From NCBI RefSeq assembly GCF_900497805.2, contig NW_020954611.1:6641584-6705583 (forward strand): a stretch of 64,000 nt of DNA, read 5' to 3'. Positions 1-11,377 of this stretch are shown piece by piece; position 1 is the stretch's first letter; every line of letters begins with the position of its first letter. Both the position numbers and the translations under genes were made by a program. The DNA comes from Vombatus ursinus (lineage: Eukaryota > Chordata > Mammalia > Diprotodontia > Vombatidae). The notes under the pieces are model-generated. The model was not told the origin of the DNA. It ran no database searches and saw nothing but the letters and a program-made list of their open reading frames with translations.

Positions 1-365
1 AAACTTAACCCTTCCTGGCAAAGAAGGATCTAAGACATCTCCAGAGGCCTTGTGATGGAAAATGCTATTCACACCCAAAGAAAGAACTATGGAAGCCAAA
101 TTGTTATTTTTTTTCTCTTCTGTTGAGTTTTGTTTCCTCTTTCTGATGGTTCCTCCTATTGGTTTTAATTTCTACTTACAACATCACTCATGTGAAAATA
201 TGTTTAATATGAATGTAAATGTATAGCCTATATCAGATTGTGCACCGTCTTGGGGAGGGTGGTGGGGAGGAAAGGAGAGAAAAATTTTAAACTCAAAAGC
301 ATATGGAAGTGATTATTGATAAATCAAAATAAATTAATAAAAAAATAGAAAAAAGAAAAAAAGAA
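1..365 (+). mobile_element. L1 LINE, 3' end (cut by window edge)
   Basis: This is the 3' untranslated region of a marsupial L1. It carries the same blocks as the antisense L1 at 2.1-2.5 kb and the L1 at 37.7-38.1 kb: a 'catctccagaggcc'-type start, 'aaagaaagaactatgg', 'cctatatcagattg', then 'aaactcaaaagcatatgg' and an A-rich tail at about 336-365. The upstream part lies outside the window. No coding sequence is left in this piece. Confidence 0.85.
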
Positions 366-374
366 ATTGAACAA

Positions 375-1035
375 TCTTCAGCAAAACAATTCATATACCA
401 TTAGCCTATTGGATATGTCCAGTTGTTTGTTCAACAGGTATCCCAACCTCAGTATGTTCAAAATGGATATCATTATCTGCTCCCACAACTCACATCCAAT
501 CCTCCAAGTTTTTTTTTCTGTTGAGGGCATTATCATCTATATAATCATCCAGGTTCATGACTTTAGAGTTGACTCTTCTCACTCCCTCCCTTCCTTCTCC
601 CAAATACAATTAGCTGCCAAATCTTAATGGAGTCTATCACTTCTCTTGTATTTATCCCCTTCTCTTCACTCACATGACTATCACCCTACTTTAAGCCGTT
701 ATCACCCCTCATCTGGAATGTTGCAGCATCTTAACTGGAATCCTGGCTTCCAGTCATGCTTTTGTTTACTGCATCCTTAATGCAGCTATTAATATTATCT
801 TCAGAAATAAGTCTGATTGTGTCACTCCCATGCTCAAAAATCGTCATTGGCTCCCTATTTTCTCTATGAAGAAAAGCAAAGTCCTTACCTTAGAATTTCA
901 AGTCCTTCATGATCTGGCTCCATCCTACCTCTCCAGACTCATTTCATATTGTTCCACTCCCTCTATGTGTAAGCCAAACTTGTCTACTCGGTGTTCTTCA
1001 TATTCAGCATTCCATCTTCCTCTTTTTTGCAGGCT
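375..1035 (+). mobile_element. L2 LINE relic, end of ORF2 and start of 3' region
   Basis: The order of blocks follows the L2 family: 'atgttcaaaatggatatcat' (LNMSKTEL-like), 'tctgttgagggcattatcat' (SVEG), 'gactttagagttgactc' (LGVILDSSL-like), then the block ending in 'catgatctggctccatccta', typical of the L2 reverse-transcriptase tail. A short open stretch at 367-627 contains SVEG and a DFRVDSSHSL motif in place of the usual LGVILDSSLSL. It is heavily diverged and cannot encode a working enzyme. It is directly followed by a MIR-like piece. Confidence 0.7.
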
Positions 1036-1044
1036 GCTCACTAT

Positions 1045-1135
1045 GCAGCCACTTATTACCTATATGGCTTTGGGAAAGGCACTTTACTTTTCTGGACCTC
1101 AGTTTGTTCTTCAACAAAATGAGGAAATTGAACAA
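1045..1135 (+). repeat. MIR/THER1 SINE fragment
   Basis: A short core-SINE piece with 'tctggacctcagtttgttct' and 'caaaatgaggaaattg', matching the 'cctcagtttcctcatctgtaaaatg' core of MIR-type SINEs. The tRNA-like head and the tail are missing or too diverged to follow. Confidence 0.5.
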
Positions 1136-1139
1136 TATG

Positions 1140-2095
1140 AACTCAGAAAGTCCTTTGCATCTATATATCCATAATCCTAGAGTCAAGATGCCACCTTTTT
1201 CTACTGCTGGGAAAAGTTGAGAGCTGAACCTCTCTCTGACTTTTAACCTAATACTTAGCCCACTGATAGGCTCTGTCTTCTTTGTGTATTTGGTCACTCT
1301 CAAGGAAGACTCTTAAGTGAAAGAAAACCATTATTGCCCACTATGTGTAACTGAATCTAAGTCCCTTGAGTAAGTTGAACCAAGGCCATTTGGAGGGAGT
1401 ATTTCCAGTGTCCATTGACTCATGCACTATACATTATGGGTCTTAAGTAGGTAGGATTAGATTTGCACATAATCCATTGCTGATTTTCATGACCTCTGAG
1501 TTGGTTAGTCTTTTTACTTTTTTCACAAACATCTTATTTTTATAATTCTTTAAAAAATCCTCAGTAGCCCTTTTCATAGGAAGATAATGAAAAGAAATGC
1601 TTACCTGGGGACTGAAGTGTGTGAATGCAAAGGCCAATCTTTAAAGTGTGTTGTTTATGGGACTGTTCTTACAAACTCAGTGTGAGGAGATTGAAATGGA
1701 AAGAGTATTTTAAAGACTGTGCTTTGCCCTTATTGAATTTGAGCTGTAGTACTATGCTGTAGAAATCATTGCTAAATACTACAAATTAGACCATGGAAAG
1801 AGCAAATTTTTTTTCTTTTTTACTCTGACTTCAAGAGTGAAAAGAAGTGTGCCCTTTTTCTCAGCAGGAAGTTTCAAGGAACTTGCTTATGCAGGTTCCC
1901 TAAGGAAATTTTCTTTCATCTAGTAATACCAACTCATTACAGCTCTAAACTGAGTTTGATCTTTTACCAATCATGACAAACCTGAGCAGATGCGTGGAAT
2001 TATAGAAGAACTAGAGAATTATGGAGTTGACAGAGACCTTAGGGATTATCATGTCACCTCCTTGTTTGAAAATCTTCAGTGATTATTTAGCTGAC
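1140..2095. other. anonymous sequence
   Basis: I see no gene or clear repeat here, apart from a weak MIR-like antisense stretch at about 1995-2095 ('ttatggagttgacagagac'). Confidence 0.4.
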
Positions 2096-2096
2096 A

Positions 2097-4147
2097 ATTA
2101 TTTAAATTAATTTATTTTGAATTATCAACAATCACTTCCATAAATTTTTGAGTTTTAAATCCCCCCCATTGCCCTCCCCAAGACAGTGTGCAATCTGATA
2201 TAGGCTATACATATATTCCTATTAAACATTTTCACATTAGTGATGTTAAATAAGATGATGTTAAGTAAGAATTAGAACCAATAGGAGGAACCACCAGAAA
2301 GAGGAAACAAAACACAACAGAAAAAAAAATAGCAAATAGCATGCTTCGATCTGTATTCACACTCCATAATTTTTTCTTTGGGTGTGGATAGCACTTTCTA
2401 TCATAACGCCTTTGGAGATGTCTTAGATCCCTGTATTGCTGAGAAGGGTTAAGTCTATCAATATTAGTCATTGCACAACATAGTTGTTATTGTGTACAAC
2501 ATTCTCCTGGTTCTCCTTATTTCACTCCACATCAGACCATGCAAGCCTTTCCAGGTTTTTCTGAAGTCAGCCTGTTCATCATTTCTTATAGCACAGTAGT
2601 GTTCCATTGCATTCATATACCACAGCTTGTTCAGCCATTCCCCAATTGATGGGCATCCTTTCAATTTCCAATTTTTTGCCACCACAAAAAGAGCTGCTAT
2701 AAATATTTTTGTACAGGTGAGTCCTTTTCCTATTTGTATGATGTCTTTGGGATATAACCCTTGAAGTGCTATTGCTGGGTCAAAGGGTATGCACATTTTT
2801 ATAGCCCTTTGGACATAGTTCCAAATTGCTCTCCAAAATGGTTGGATCATCTCACAACTCCACCAACAATGCATTAATGTTCCAATTCTGCCACATCTTC
2901 TCCAACATTTATCATTTTCCTATTTTGTCATGTTGGCCAATCTGATATGTTTAATGTGGTACCTCAGAATTGTTTTGATTTGCATTTCTCTAATCAATAG
3001 TGATTTAAAACATTTTTTTATATGACTGTAGATGGCTTTAATTTCTTCATCTGAGAACTGCCTGTTCATATCCTTTGACCATGTCAATCGGGGAATGACT
3101 TGTATTCTTATAAATTTGACTTAATTCTCTATATATTTTAGAGATGAGGCCTTTGTCAGAGAGACTGGCTATAAAAATTCTTTCCCAATTTTCTACTTTC
3201 CTTCTAATCTTGGTTGCATTGGCTTTGTTTGTGCAAAAACTTTTCAATTTAATGTAATCAAAATGATCTATTTTGCATTTTGTAATGTTCTCTATCTACT
3301 GTTTGGTCATGAATTCTTCTCTTCTCCATAAATCTGATAGGTAAGCTATTCCTTGCTCTCCCAGTTTGTTTATAGTATCATCCTTTATATCTAAATCATG
3401 AATCCATTTTGACTTTATATGGTGTGAGATTTTGGTCAATGCCTAGTTTCTGCCATACTCTTTTCCAGTTTTACCAGCAGTTTTTTTCAAAGAGTGAGTT
3501 CTTATCCTAGAGGCTGGGGTCTTTGGGTTTATCAAATAATAGATCACTATAGTCATTGACTACTGTGTCTTGCATACTTAACCTATTTCACTGATCCACC
3601 ACTCTATTTTTTAGCCAGTACCAAACAGTTTTGATGATTGCTGCTTTATAATACAATTTAAGATCTGGAATGGCTAGGCCACCTTTCCATGCATTTCTTT
3701 TCATTAGTTCCCTTGATATTCTGGACTTTTTGTTCTTCCAAATGAATCTTGTTATTAGATTTTCTAACTCTATAAAATAATTTTTGGTAGTTTGATTGGT
3801 ATGGCACTGAATAAGTAAATTAGCTTAGGTAGAATTGTCATTTTTATTATATTAGCTCGCCCTACCCGTGAGCAACTGATGTTTTTCCAATTATTTAGAT
3901 CTGACTTAAATTGTGTGAGAAGTGTTTTGTAATTGTGTTCATAGAGTTCCTGGGTTTGTTTCGGAAGGTAGACTCCTAAATATTTTATAATGTCTACAGT
4001 AAGTTTAAATGGAATTTCTCTTTTTATCTCTTGCTGTTGGGCTTTGTTGGTAATATGTAGAAATGCTGATGATTTATGTGGGTTTATTTTATAGTCTGCA
4101 ACTTTGCTAAAGTGTTTATTATTTCAAGTAGTTTTTTACTTGATTCA
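2097..4147 (-). mobile_element. L1 LINE, 5'-truncated, ORF2 C-terminal half plus 3' UTR
   Basis: About 2 kb of L1 in antisense. Reading the minus strand, an open segment at 2464-2874 encodes the end of ORF2p with IPFDPAIALQGLYP, CTKIFIAALF, ...YNAMEHYCAIRNDE-like blocks, the same order as human L1 ORF2p (IPFDPAIPLLGIYP, CTRMFIAALF, TMEYYAAIKNDE). A second piece at 3047-3247 carries SDKGLISKIY and NKANATKIRRKV, matching the ORF2p region N-terminal of this. Higher coordinates reach the block just after the reverse transcriptase. The 3' UTR lies at 2100-2460 and the A-tail has decayed. Several stops and frameshifts make it inactive. The 5' end stops near 4147. Confidence 0.88.
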
Positions 4148-4159
4148 GGTTGACATTTT

Positions 4160-4690
4160 TTTAACCTGACATTTAAGATGCTACAATTTGGCTCCAACCT
4201 ACCTTTCTAATTTTCTCTCTCAGTACTACCATCTATATACTTGTTACCCCTTGAACATATCTTATAGTTTCCTACCCATGTGCCTTTACTCATAGTGTTA
4301 GCTTGACCTGATATGCCCAATTCCCTCTTTCCCTCCCTCCTGATATGCCCAATCCCCTCCTTGACCTGATATGCCCAGTTCCCCCTCCCAGACCCACCTG
4401 TTTAATGCTATCTCATCCTTTAAGGCCCTATTCAAATGCCATTTCACCAAAGAAATCTTCCCTGGTGGACCCAGATGTAAATAATCTTTCTCTCTTATGA
4501 ACTAAAATAATACTTGAAGTTTGCCTTCTTATGTTTGGCTTTAAATTGTAATTATTTGTATACATGGCTTATTCTGTATGCTGTGATGTCCAGGGCAGAA
4601 ACTATGTCTAATTCTTCTTTGTGCTCCTCATAGTACCGTAATATGTTCCTTGAACATAATTTAATGAAATATAGTCTAGCTTCAGAGCTG
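4160..4690 (+). mobile_element. L2 LINE 3' region
   Basis: Shows the usual L2 3' series: 'tttggctccaacctaccttt', 'catcctttaaggccctattc', 'cttccctggtgg', 'gtccagggcagaaactatgt', and a terminal 'ttgaacataatttaatga'. A small tandem reiteration of 'ctgatatgccca' at 4308, 4340 and 4367 lies inside it. It is non-coding and diverged. Confidence 0.7.
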
Positions 4691-5105
4691 TAGAGATCAA
4701 TGCTTTAAAAAAAAATCCTGGTGTGGTTTTAACTTCACTGGAATAATGAAGGGGAAAGGCAGTAAAAATATATTTTCTGTCGATCTGTGCTAAGGTAGCT
4801 TAGTTAGGGCTGAACTTATATGTTAGCCAATAGGCAGTCATTTATAAGCCCCTGTTTCCCCTTCCCTCTGTCCCAAGACTCTCATAGGCCAGGAATCTTG
4901 GGTGTATTCTCAATGTGTTCTCTCTTCCTGTATCTTTGCCTGGATCTTCTCTATCTTAGCTCACCCCACCCCACCCCATTCCTGAGGTGTGGTTATAATG
5001 TTCTTCTAGGAAGACAATCCATAGCCCTATATAGTTCAAAGTTTCTGTTTCAATTGCAGGACTTCTCAGATAAGGAGAGATGAGATGGTAAGAAGGGAAA
5101 GGGGG
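4690..5105. other. anonymous sequence
   Basis: No recognised feature. It contains a short C-rich run with a CACCC repeat near 4963-4977. Confidence 0.4.
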
Positions 5106-5117
5106 TGACATGAGGAA

Positions 5118-5270
5118 CCTAAGCCCAGAGGCAACTAGATGGAGTAGAAGATAGAACACTAGGCCTGGAATTAGGAAGACTTGAGTTAAAGACTAGCTTC
5201 AGACACTTTTACTAGCTTGGTGACCCTGGGAAAGTCAGTTAATCACTGTCTGCCACAGTTTCTGTCCCCG
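5118..5270 (+). repeat. tRNA-derived marsupial SINE, diverged
   Basis: Has the SINE head ('aactagatggagtagaagat'), 'ctaggcctggaattaggaag', 'gagttaaagactagcttcag' (B-box region) and 'gaccctgggaaagtcagtta'. The tail is lost. It is an older relative of the MAR1/WSINE1 copies elsewhere in the window. Confidence 0.65.
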
Positions 5271-5324
5271 CATGAGATTATCTTCCATCTATTTTCTATA
5301 TATGTCGTATATTAATATATAGTT

Positions 5325-5460
5325 ATTAAAATGTCCTTCTGATTAGAATATAAGCTCTTTAAGGGCTGAGACTACACTGCTTTCTTTTCTTTGTATTCCC
5401 AACATTTAGCACAGTGTGTGGCACATAATAAATGCTGTATGACTGATTGATTATGAACTA
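5325..5460 (+). mobile_element. L2 LINE 3' terminus
   Basis: The classic L2 tail: 'gaatataagctctttaaggg' then 'ttgtattcccaacatttagc', 'acagtgtgtggcacataata' and 'aatgctgtatgactgattga'. Non-coding. Confidence 0.75.
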
Positions 5461-5482
5461 AACTCAAGAGTAAGTGCTCTTT

Positions 5483-5884
5483 CAATCTGGTGAAGCCTAT
5501 GGATACCCTATCAGAATGATGTTTTTAAATGCAAAAAATAAAATGTGGTGGCACAGTGGATAGAGTGCCAGGCCTGGAGTCAGGAATACTCATCTTCCTA
5601 AGTTCAAATCTGGCCTTAGATTCTTACTCACTTTGTGTCCCTGGGCAAGTCATTTAACCCTGTTTACCTCAGTTTCCTCAACTGTAAAATGAGCTGGAGA
5701 AGAAAATGGCAAACCACTCTAGTATCTTTGCAAAGAAAACCCCAAATGGGGTCATGAAGAATTAGAGGTTACTGAAAAACAACAAAAAATTGTAGACGTA
5801 ATAAGGAACACAATTATGTAGAAATATGGTTATCAGAATATTTTTTAAAGTACATGAACCTCAGGTTAAAAACTATTGTTCTGA
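5483..5884 (+). mobile_element. old DNA-transposon-like repeat, split by a MAR1 SINE
   Basis: Two pieces, 5483-5545 ('ggtgaagcctatggataccc', 'ttttaaatgcaaaaaataaa') and 5790-5884 ('ggttatcagaatattttttaa', 'catgaacctcaggttaaaaa'), appear to be one short non-coding element whose ends carry inverted 'cttaacct / aggttaa' termini. A second copy in the same orientation lies at 62.1 kb. I know this as a mammal-wide DNA-type repeat but cannot name the subfamily with certainty. Confidence 0.5.
5546..5789 (+). repeat. MAR1-type tRNA-derived SINE
   Basis: Full-length layout: tRNA-like head ('gtggcacagtggatagagtg', 'ccaggcctggagtcaggaat'), 'gtccctgggcaagtcattta', 'cctcaactgtaaaatgagct', then the MAR1 tail 'gcaaaccactctagtatctt', 'aaaaccccaaatggggtcat' and an AACAAC-rich end. 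It is inserted in the DNA-type repeat flanking it. Confidence 0.85.
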
Positions 5885-6035
5885 GTGGCAGCTAGGTGGT
5901 GCGGAGGATAGAGCACTTGGCCCTGAAGTCAGGAGGACCTGAGTTCAAATCCAGCCTCAGACCAGACACTTGATACTTACTAGCTGTGTGACCCTGGGCA
6001 AGTCACTTAACCCCAATTGCCTTAAAAAAAAAAAG
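5885..6035 (+). repeat. WSINE1-type SINE with target-site duplication
   Basis: Near-consensus WSINE1: starts 'ggcagctaggtggtgcggag', runs through 'gagttcaaatccagcctcag' (Pol III B-box region) and ends 'cacttaaccccaattgcctt' plus A-tail. Flanked by a 14-bp duplication with one mismatch, 'aactattgttctga' (5871-5884) and 'aaccattgttctga' (6036-6049). An internal 'accagacact' repeat adds a few bases. Confidence 0.92.
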
Positions 6036-6049
6036 AACCATTGTTCTGA

Positions 6050-6984
6050 AGGTTCATGTATGCTTATCTTCTTTAGTTTATGTCTTATATAATAGAGTCA
6101 TATGCTTGCAAATGAAAAAAAATGGATGGAATGTGGTTTCACTTAGAATATATTCTCCTAACATGGTCTCTAAGCTCCCCCCATGCTGGGGCTCCAGCCT
6201 TATTAGTTTCTCTTGTTTGTTTTAGTTTTACTGACAAGTAGTTCCTTGGACCACGCAAGTATTTCTTTACCTCTGGTTCCATGAGACATGTTCACCATTT
6301 CCCCTTCTCTGGTTCCTATTTCTTAAACCAAGGAGCACCCATGGGTCAGGAAAATGGGAAAAAATGTCAGGGGACAATGTATGTTGACACATTTTCTACA
6401 AAATGTATTAATATATGGAAGACATGTCAGTAGTATTTAAGGGAATATATTTTTAAATGAATCTAATCCAACTTCAATTTGAGTTTTATAGAAGATCCAG
6501 TTTTCAGGATCTTAGTTTAAAAAAAATCAATAATACCTAGGAGATGACTCATTTGTCCTAAACCCTAGATCTGATTGTACCTGCTACTGAGTAATTACTG
6601 CTTCTTGTTTCTTCTATCTGAATCTGTAAGTAGAAAGGTAAATTTTCCCAGTAGAGATGAAATTGTTTATTCCTTCTTTCATAAGGAAATGAATCCACCA
6701 AACATCCTTGGCAGTTAACTTTGAAATGTTTATTGTTACCCAAGTTCAGAAAATCTTTTATACTGGGTTAAACTATAAAATTCACTTAGTTACATGGAAT
6801 TCTTCCAGTGAACCACACTGTCTTACATCTTCATTGAAGTAGATGGGTAGTGATTAGTTCCCCATAGAAATGGATTTAGCTTATTAATTAATTCCTGTTC
6901 TGGGCTCTGAGAGGTAAACTGAGAAGTGAACTCCAGATCACTTCCTCTACCTTCCCCTTCTAACTTCCCTTTCAGTGTTGTCTT
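6050..6984. other. anonymous sequence
   Basis: No gene or repeat that I can support in this ~0.9 kb. Confidence 0.4.
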
Positions 6985-7205
6985 TCCCAATAGAATGTAA
7001 GTTCCTTGAGGGTAGGTCCTTCCTTCCTTCCTTCCTTCCTTCCTTCCTTCCTTCCTTCCTTCCNNNNNNNNNNTCCTTCCTTCCTTCCTTCCTTCCTTCC
7101 TTCCTTCCTTCCTTCCTTCCTTCCTTCCTTTTCCTTAGAACATAGGAAAATGGCTAGCACACAGTAAGTGCTTCATAAGTGCTTTATGTCATTCATTATC
7201 ATCAT
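6985..7205 (+). mobile_element. L2 LINE 3' terminus expanded by a TTCC array
   Basis: Left part 'tagaatgtaagttccttgag' and right part 'agcacacagtaagtgcttca' are the two halves of an L2 3' tail. The 'ttcc' inside has expanded into the microsatellite that separates them. Confidence 0.7.
7017..7131. repeat. (TTCC)n microsatellite with 10-N gap
   Basis: Near-perfect TTCC tandem array broken by exactly ten Ns at 7064-7073, so true array length is unknown. Its antisense frame gives a false protein of KEGR repeats. Confidence 0.97.
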
Positions 7206-7214
7206 TAATTCATA

Positions 7215-7370
7215 CTCTCAATTCCAGCTTTGCCACTGACTAGCTGGGTGATCCTCGGTAAATCATTTCAGCTTTCTGGGCCTCAATTTCCTCGTCTACA
7301 AAATTCAGGAATAAGACTTGATGAACTTTGGGTCCCTTCCAGTTCCAACATTCCATGAGTCTATATTTAA
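7215..7370 (+). repeat. MIR/THER1 SINE
   Basis: Core-SINE layout: 'ctttgccactgactagctgg', 'cctcaatttcctcgtctaca', then 'cttgatgaactttgggtccc' and 'ccatgagtctata'. The tRNA-like head is lost. Confidence 0.75.
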
Positions 7371-8080
7371 AAATTTAGAAATTCAGGAATAACTCAGTGT
7401 AAAATGATAGCTAGAAGGTTTATTCAGATGCATAAGGGCAGGTCCTACTCAAGTAACTTTGAAACATCTTACAGTTCTATAGGTTTGACCTCTTGGGATA
7501 CAAAGGAGCAGTTCCCAGGATGGGAACTGTGCATGGAAATTGTGATCCATTTTTTTCCAGCCATTTGGCCTTATTTACCAAAATGTTCTCCTTGACTAAA
7601 CATGCATCTTGCTTAGCTAAGAGGGTTGCAACTTTAGTTTGTCAGTGAGTTTGCAATCCATTGCACAACCATCTCTTCTTGACCAGCTGTTTCATTGATG
7701 TTTGCATATGCCCTGGAGTTGATAACCCTGCTCTAGAGATCTATAACTTAAGTGTAACTATTGAGTGAGTCCTCCCCCCTTCTGCGGAGCATTAGGTAAA
7801 CATCCACTTGGCATCAGTGCCTTACACCATGTATGTCTGATCCTTTTTTTAAAGCAAGTCTTTGGAAAATTATTATTGTGGTTGAGAACAACTGGTCAGG
7901 TTTCAAAATGGGGTATTTAAGGCAAGACACATATTCAGCCCCCCCTCATTATATCTACTTTAAAGCTTAGTCTAAAATCTGAGATCTGAGTGGTAGCTTT
8001 CTTTAGCATGAATTGAATTGAATGCTTACCAAATCATCTTCTCTCTTTCACCTTTTGCCTTACTCTCTTTTATCTTCATA
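7371..8080. other. anonymous sequence
   Basis: No recognised gene or repeat. Confidence 0.4.
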
Positions 8081-8082
8081 TG

Positions 8083-8280
8083 GCATAGTGGAGAGAGCAC
8101 TGTTTTGGGAGTCAAAAGACCTAGCTAGAGTTCTAACTCTGCCATTTAGTAGATTTGTGACCTTTGGTGAGTCACAACCACTTTGAGCTGGTTTCCTCCT
8201 CTATAAAATGGAGATGATAATATTTGCACAATCTAGCTCACAAGGCTTCTTCAAGGAAAACATTTAATAAACTGTAATGT
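8083..8280 (+). repeat. MIR/THER1 SINE
   Basis: Head 'ggcatagtggagagagcact', B-box region 'agagttctaactctgccatt', core 'gtttcctcctctataaaatg' and tail ending 'aataaactgtaatg'. Moderately diverged, near full length. Confidence 0.75.
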
Positions 8281-8341
8281 TCTGTGTATGTATATGTGTG
8301 TGCATATATATGCATATATATGTATGTATATATATATATTT
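8281..8341. repeat. TATG/TA-rich simple repeat
   Basis: An alternating purine-pyrimidine tract of TGTATG, CATATA and TA units immediately after the SINE tail. Confidence 0.85.
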
Positions 8342-8344
8342 CAA

Positions 8345-10540
8345 TATGAACATTCCCTTCACTAATATAGATTGTGTCCCCTCAGTATGTTAGTAGATGA
8401 CCTTTCCAAGTTGCTCTGTCCAAAAAATTCCTTATACTATGGACAATCTGGTGATGAGCCTTTTTCAGCTTAGATAACTTGATCCTTAAACAACAAACAT
8501 ACGCATACATCACTTGAGTTTTGCAACTTGTTAGGACCTGATGAAACTTAAATCCCCTGGCGTATCTTTAAAGAAACCAAGTTCACATCCATGCGAAGAT
8601 GAGCCACTAGACTAAGACCTTAACGGAGTTGTACAATTTACAAAAAGGTAAAAAAAGAAACACCATTTCAGGGAAGGTCATCTCTGCTAGTATGTCAAAG
8701 TAATTCAGTTGTTTTTTGCCCTGTCCTCTGTTTCCTAATGGGCCATCTTGTTGAAACAACAATAACGCATTCTTTCATAGTGCTTTAGAAGCACTTTCTT
8801 CACTAACACCCTGCCTGGACAAGGATTATTATCAGTATTTTACAGATGAAGAAGCTTGGGATCATATAGTTAATGGGTCAGATTTGTGACATTATATTGA
8901 GGATGAGGCAGAGGATATAGGTAAAGAAAGTATCTGGTGTCTGTGAGATATTTTTTCATGGAAAGATTTAAGCTTTTACAAAGTTATTTGGAATTTTAAA
9001 ATAGTTTCTATCTAATAGGATACAGAACAGGCATTGTGTGATGGTTGAGTTGGTATGGTAATTGCATTAGAATAAATAGCTTCAGTTCTTGGCCTGTAAG
9101 GCTAGCCTGTGACCCAGTGTTCTTTTGGAGGGCTAAGATTTTTAATCGTATTGGATTTTTGAAGGGCCGATATCGCTCACAAACACTTTGTTAGGCTTCC
9201 TCAGGGCCAGGTTTGGAGAGACACTGTTTTCCTTTTTAAGAAGGACAAAGAGTGTTAGTATTTATGGATAACTATGCTGATAACATTTCAGTAGAAATGA
9301 TTGAGAATATGCTTAGAGCAATCAAACCTCTTGTTTAACTAAGCAAGAAGCCAGAGTGTTTGTGTTGTAATGAGATGTATAAGAACTGAATAAAAAAAAT
9401 CAACTTTTCTCAGGTTGTATCCATTTTTAGAACAAGACAATATTTTGATATCTCTTAATTCTTTAATATATCAATTGGTATGTGATGGCAATAATGTATG
9501 GACTTCATTCACAGATGCAGATCCAAACCTTCTTATCCTGTGAAATTCTTGTCCATGTATTTCTATAAATCCTCCATAGATGATTTGCTTAATCCTTTGG
9601 CAGCCTTCATTTCCTTCTGTTATTTTATGTATGGCAGGCTTTTGGAAACAGATCTCTGCAAACAGAGAGAATTCTTTAGAGCTCAGCTCCATGAGTTTCT
9701 AGAAAAGGTCATCCAGACAGACAGTTGTTTCTGTGTCCCACCTGGTGGAGACTCTGATAAGAGTTGTTCATGGACAAAGGGAGTTGAGTAAAGATGATGT
9801 TGCTCTATTCATTAGAAAAGCTGAGTGCATGGGATTCAAATGGAGTCTGAGAGAAAGGGGATTTCCAGCAATCATTTTTGCAATGGAAATCAAGACACTG
9901 AGAGGCTGAATTTTGGGGTGATACTGCTGCCTATGGGGCCACTGCTTGAACTCCTCCTGAGCAACTGTCTCCATTATCCATGGCCAGAATGGAGTTGAAA
10001 GATATTGAAGAGAGGGTATCAGAATTACAGTGTTTTCTGATTTTCTATTTGGGAAAATAAGTACAAAACTATGAAATATGATTTCTTCCCTTCATCTCCC
10101 TTCTTTCTCAGTCCAAATGGGACAGAAGGCAAATCCAAAGCATATCTGTGTTCTCTAAAATTACCTTAATAATTCTTGTTTAAGTATTGTAGTTGGAATC
10201 AGCCATCTAGATAAAACCCAGTCGATCCTAACTGTTTCTAGTTGTGTGTTGAATTGTTGGTAAAAGGAAGGGAGAAAGGAGGAAGTGAATGGCTTGTGGT
10301 ATATGGAGATTACTTGATCCAAACGAGAGAAAATCTCAATGTTTTAAGTTATTAATATTGAATAAACTTTTGGAGGCAGCTCAAAACCAAATACATTTTT
10401 TTTCTGTTCTTAGGTTAAAGAGAGCCAAACACTATTGGCTGGAATGACTTATAGTCTAGTCTTTTGTATCTAGTTTCAAATAAAAATTGCTCCCATTTCA
10501 GGAAGTATGGTGGATTATAGCTTCATGGATTACCCAGTGA
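8345..10540. other. anonymous sequence, 2.2 kb
   Basis: The longest repeat-poor stretch in the left half. Opposed open frames at 9471-9692 (-) and 9498-9791 (+) overlap, start in no clear context and match no family I know, so I do not call either a gene. Conserved non-coding sequence cannot be excluded by eye. Confidence 0.4.
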
Positions 10541-10544
10541 ATTA

Positions 10545-10648
10545 TTTAATGAGGCATTTGGCACCTAAATCACAGGGTTGTTGTGAAACTCAAATGAGAT
10601 ATTTGTGTGCCTTAGCATAGTGCCTGTCACATAATAGGCTCTTAAGTT
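10545..10648 (+). repeat. MIR/THER1 SINE 3' end
   Basis: Contains 'acagggttgttgtgaaactc', 'aaatgagatatttgtgtgcc' and 'gcctgtcacataataggctc', the usual tail of THER1-like SINEs. It runs into a TTCC array. Confidence 0.65.
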
Positions 10649-10654
10649 GTCTGT

Positions 10655-10722
10655 CCTTCCTTCCTTCCTTCCTTCCTTCCTTCCTTCCTTCCTTCCTTCC
10701 TTCCTTCCTTCCTTCCTTTCCC
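10655..10722. repeat. (TTCC)n microsatellite
   Basis: About 17 TTCC units, followed by impure C/T-rich sequence to about 10790. Complete in this assembly, unlike the gapped arrays at 7.0 and 19.6 kb. Confidence 0.96.
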
Positions 10723-10789
10723 TTTCTCCCTTCCTTCCTCCGTTTTTTCCTTCATCCCTTTCCCCCTCCCCATTTCCCCTGTTCCTGGT

Positions 10790-11370
10790 ACCTTTCTTTG
10801 TGTCTCCACTAGCTACTGCCTCTGGATACCTGGGAGTTGTTAGGCTATAATTCCCTGAGGACCTGACTCCAGTTACAGAATGTGGGGGGAGGGTAGGCTG
10901 GGAACTTCTACAGTAGAGTTTGGAGTAGGGGAGTATGGGAGGATAAGGTTAGTATAGTTGTCTTGGAGACAGGTTCCATGATTGGCAGTCATGAAGAGGA
11001 TTGGATTCCAAACACCTACCCACCTTCTGATTGATTGATCACATACCCCTCAGGTGCAGGCCATACCCCTTTCAAGTCAGGTCACTGCTCCCCAGGAAAC
11101 CCTAACCCACACTTTAAAGACCACTGCTTTAGGTCCCCATGAAGCCACCTCTGCTCATGCACTCCCTCCTCCAGTGCACTTGGTATCATTTTCCAGAGTT
11201 CTTGCTCCTTGCCTCCCCTGACCTTTCTACCATGTTCCTCTCCTCTTTACCCAGAAGTCTGATACTTTCACCACTAAAGTTTCTTTGTATGAACTTTGGA
11301 ATCTGGAATAAACTGAGTTGGTCGTGGAAAGGATCATTTACAATGAATAGAACAAATTCCATGAAAATAA
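10790..11370. other. anonymous sequence
   Basis: No supported feature. A weak resemblance to an L2 3' region at 11139-11300 is too poor to call. Confidence 0.35.
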
Positions 11371-11377
11371 ATCCCTT

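Noticed and set aside
5885-6035. tRNA gene
   Set aside because: The tRNA-like boxes belong to a WSINE1 with A-tail and target duplication. The same holds for the other SINE heads in the window.
6972-7160. Open frame with KEGR repeats
   Set aside because: It is the antisense translation of the (TTCC)n array across a gap of Ns and not a gene.
9471-9791. Opposed open frames at 9.5-9.8 kb as a gene
   Set aside because: They overlap on both strands, lack recognisable domains, and have no splice or promoter context.
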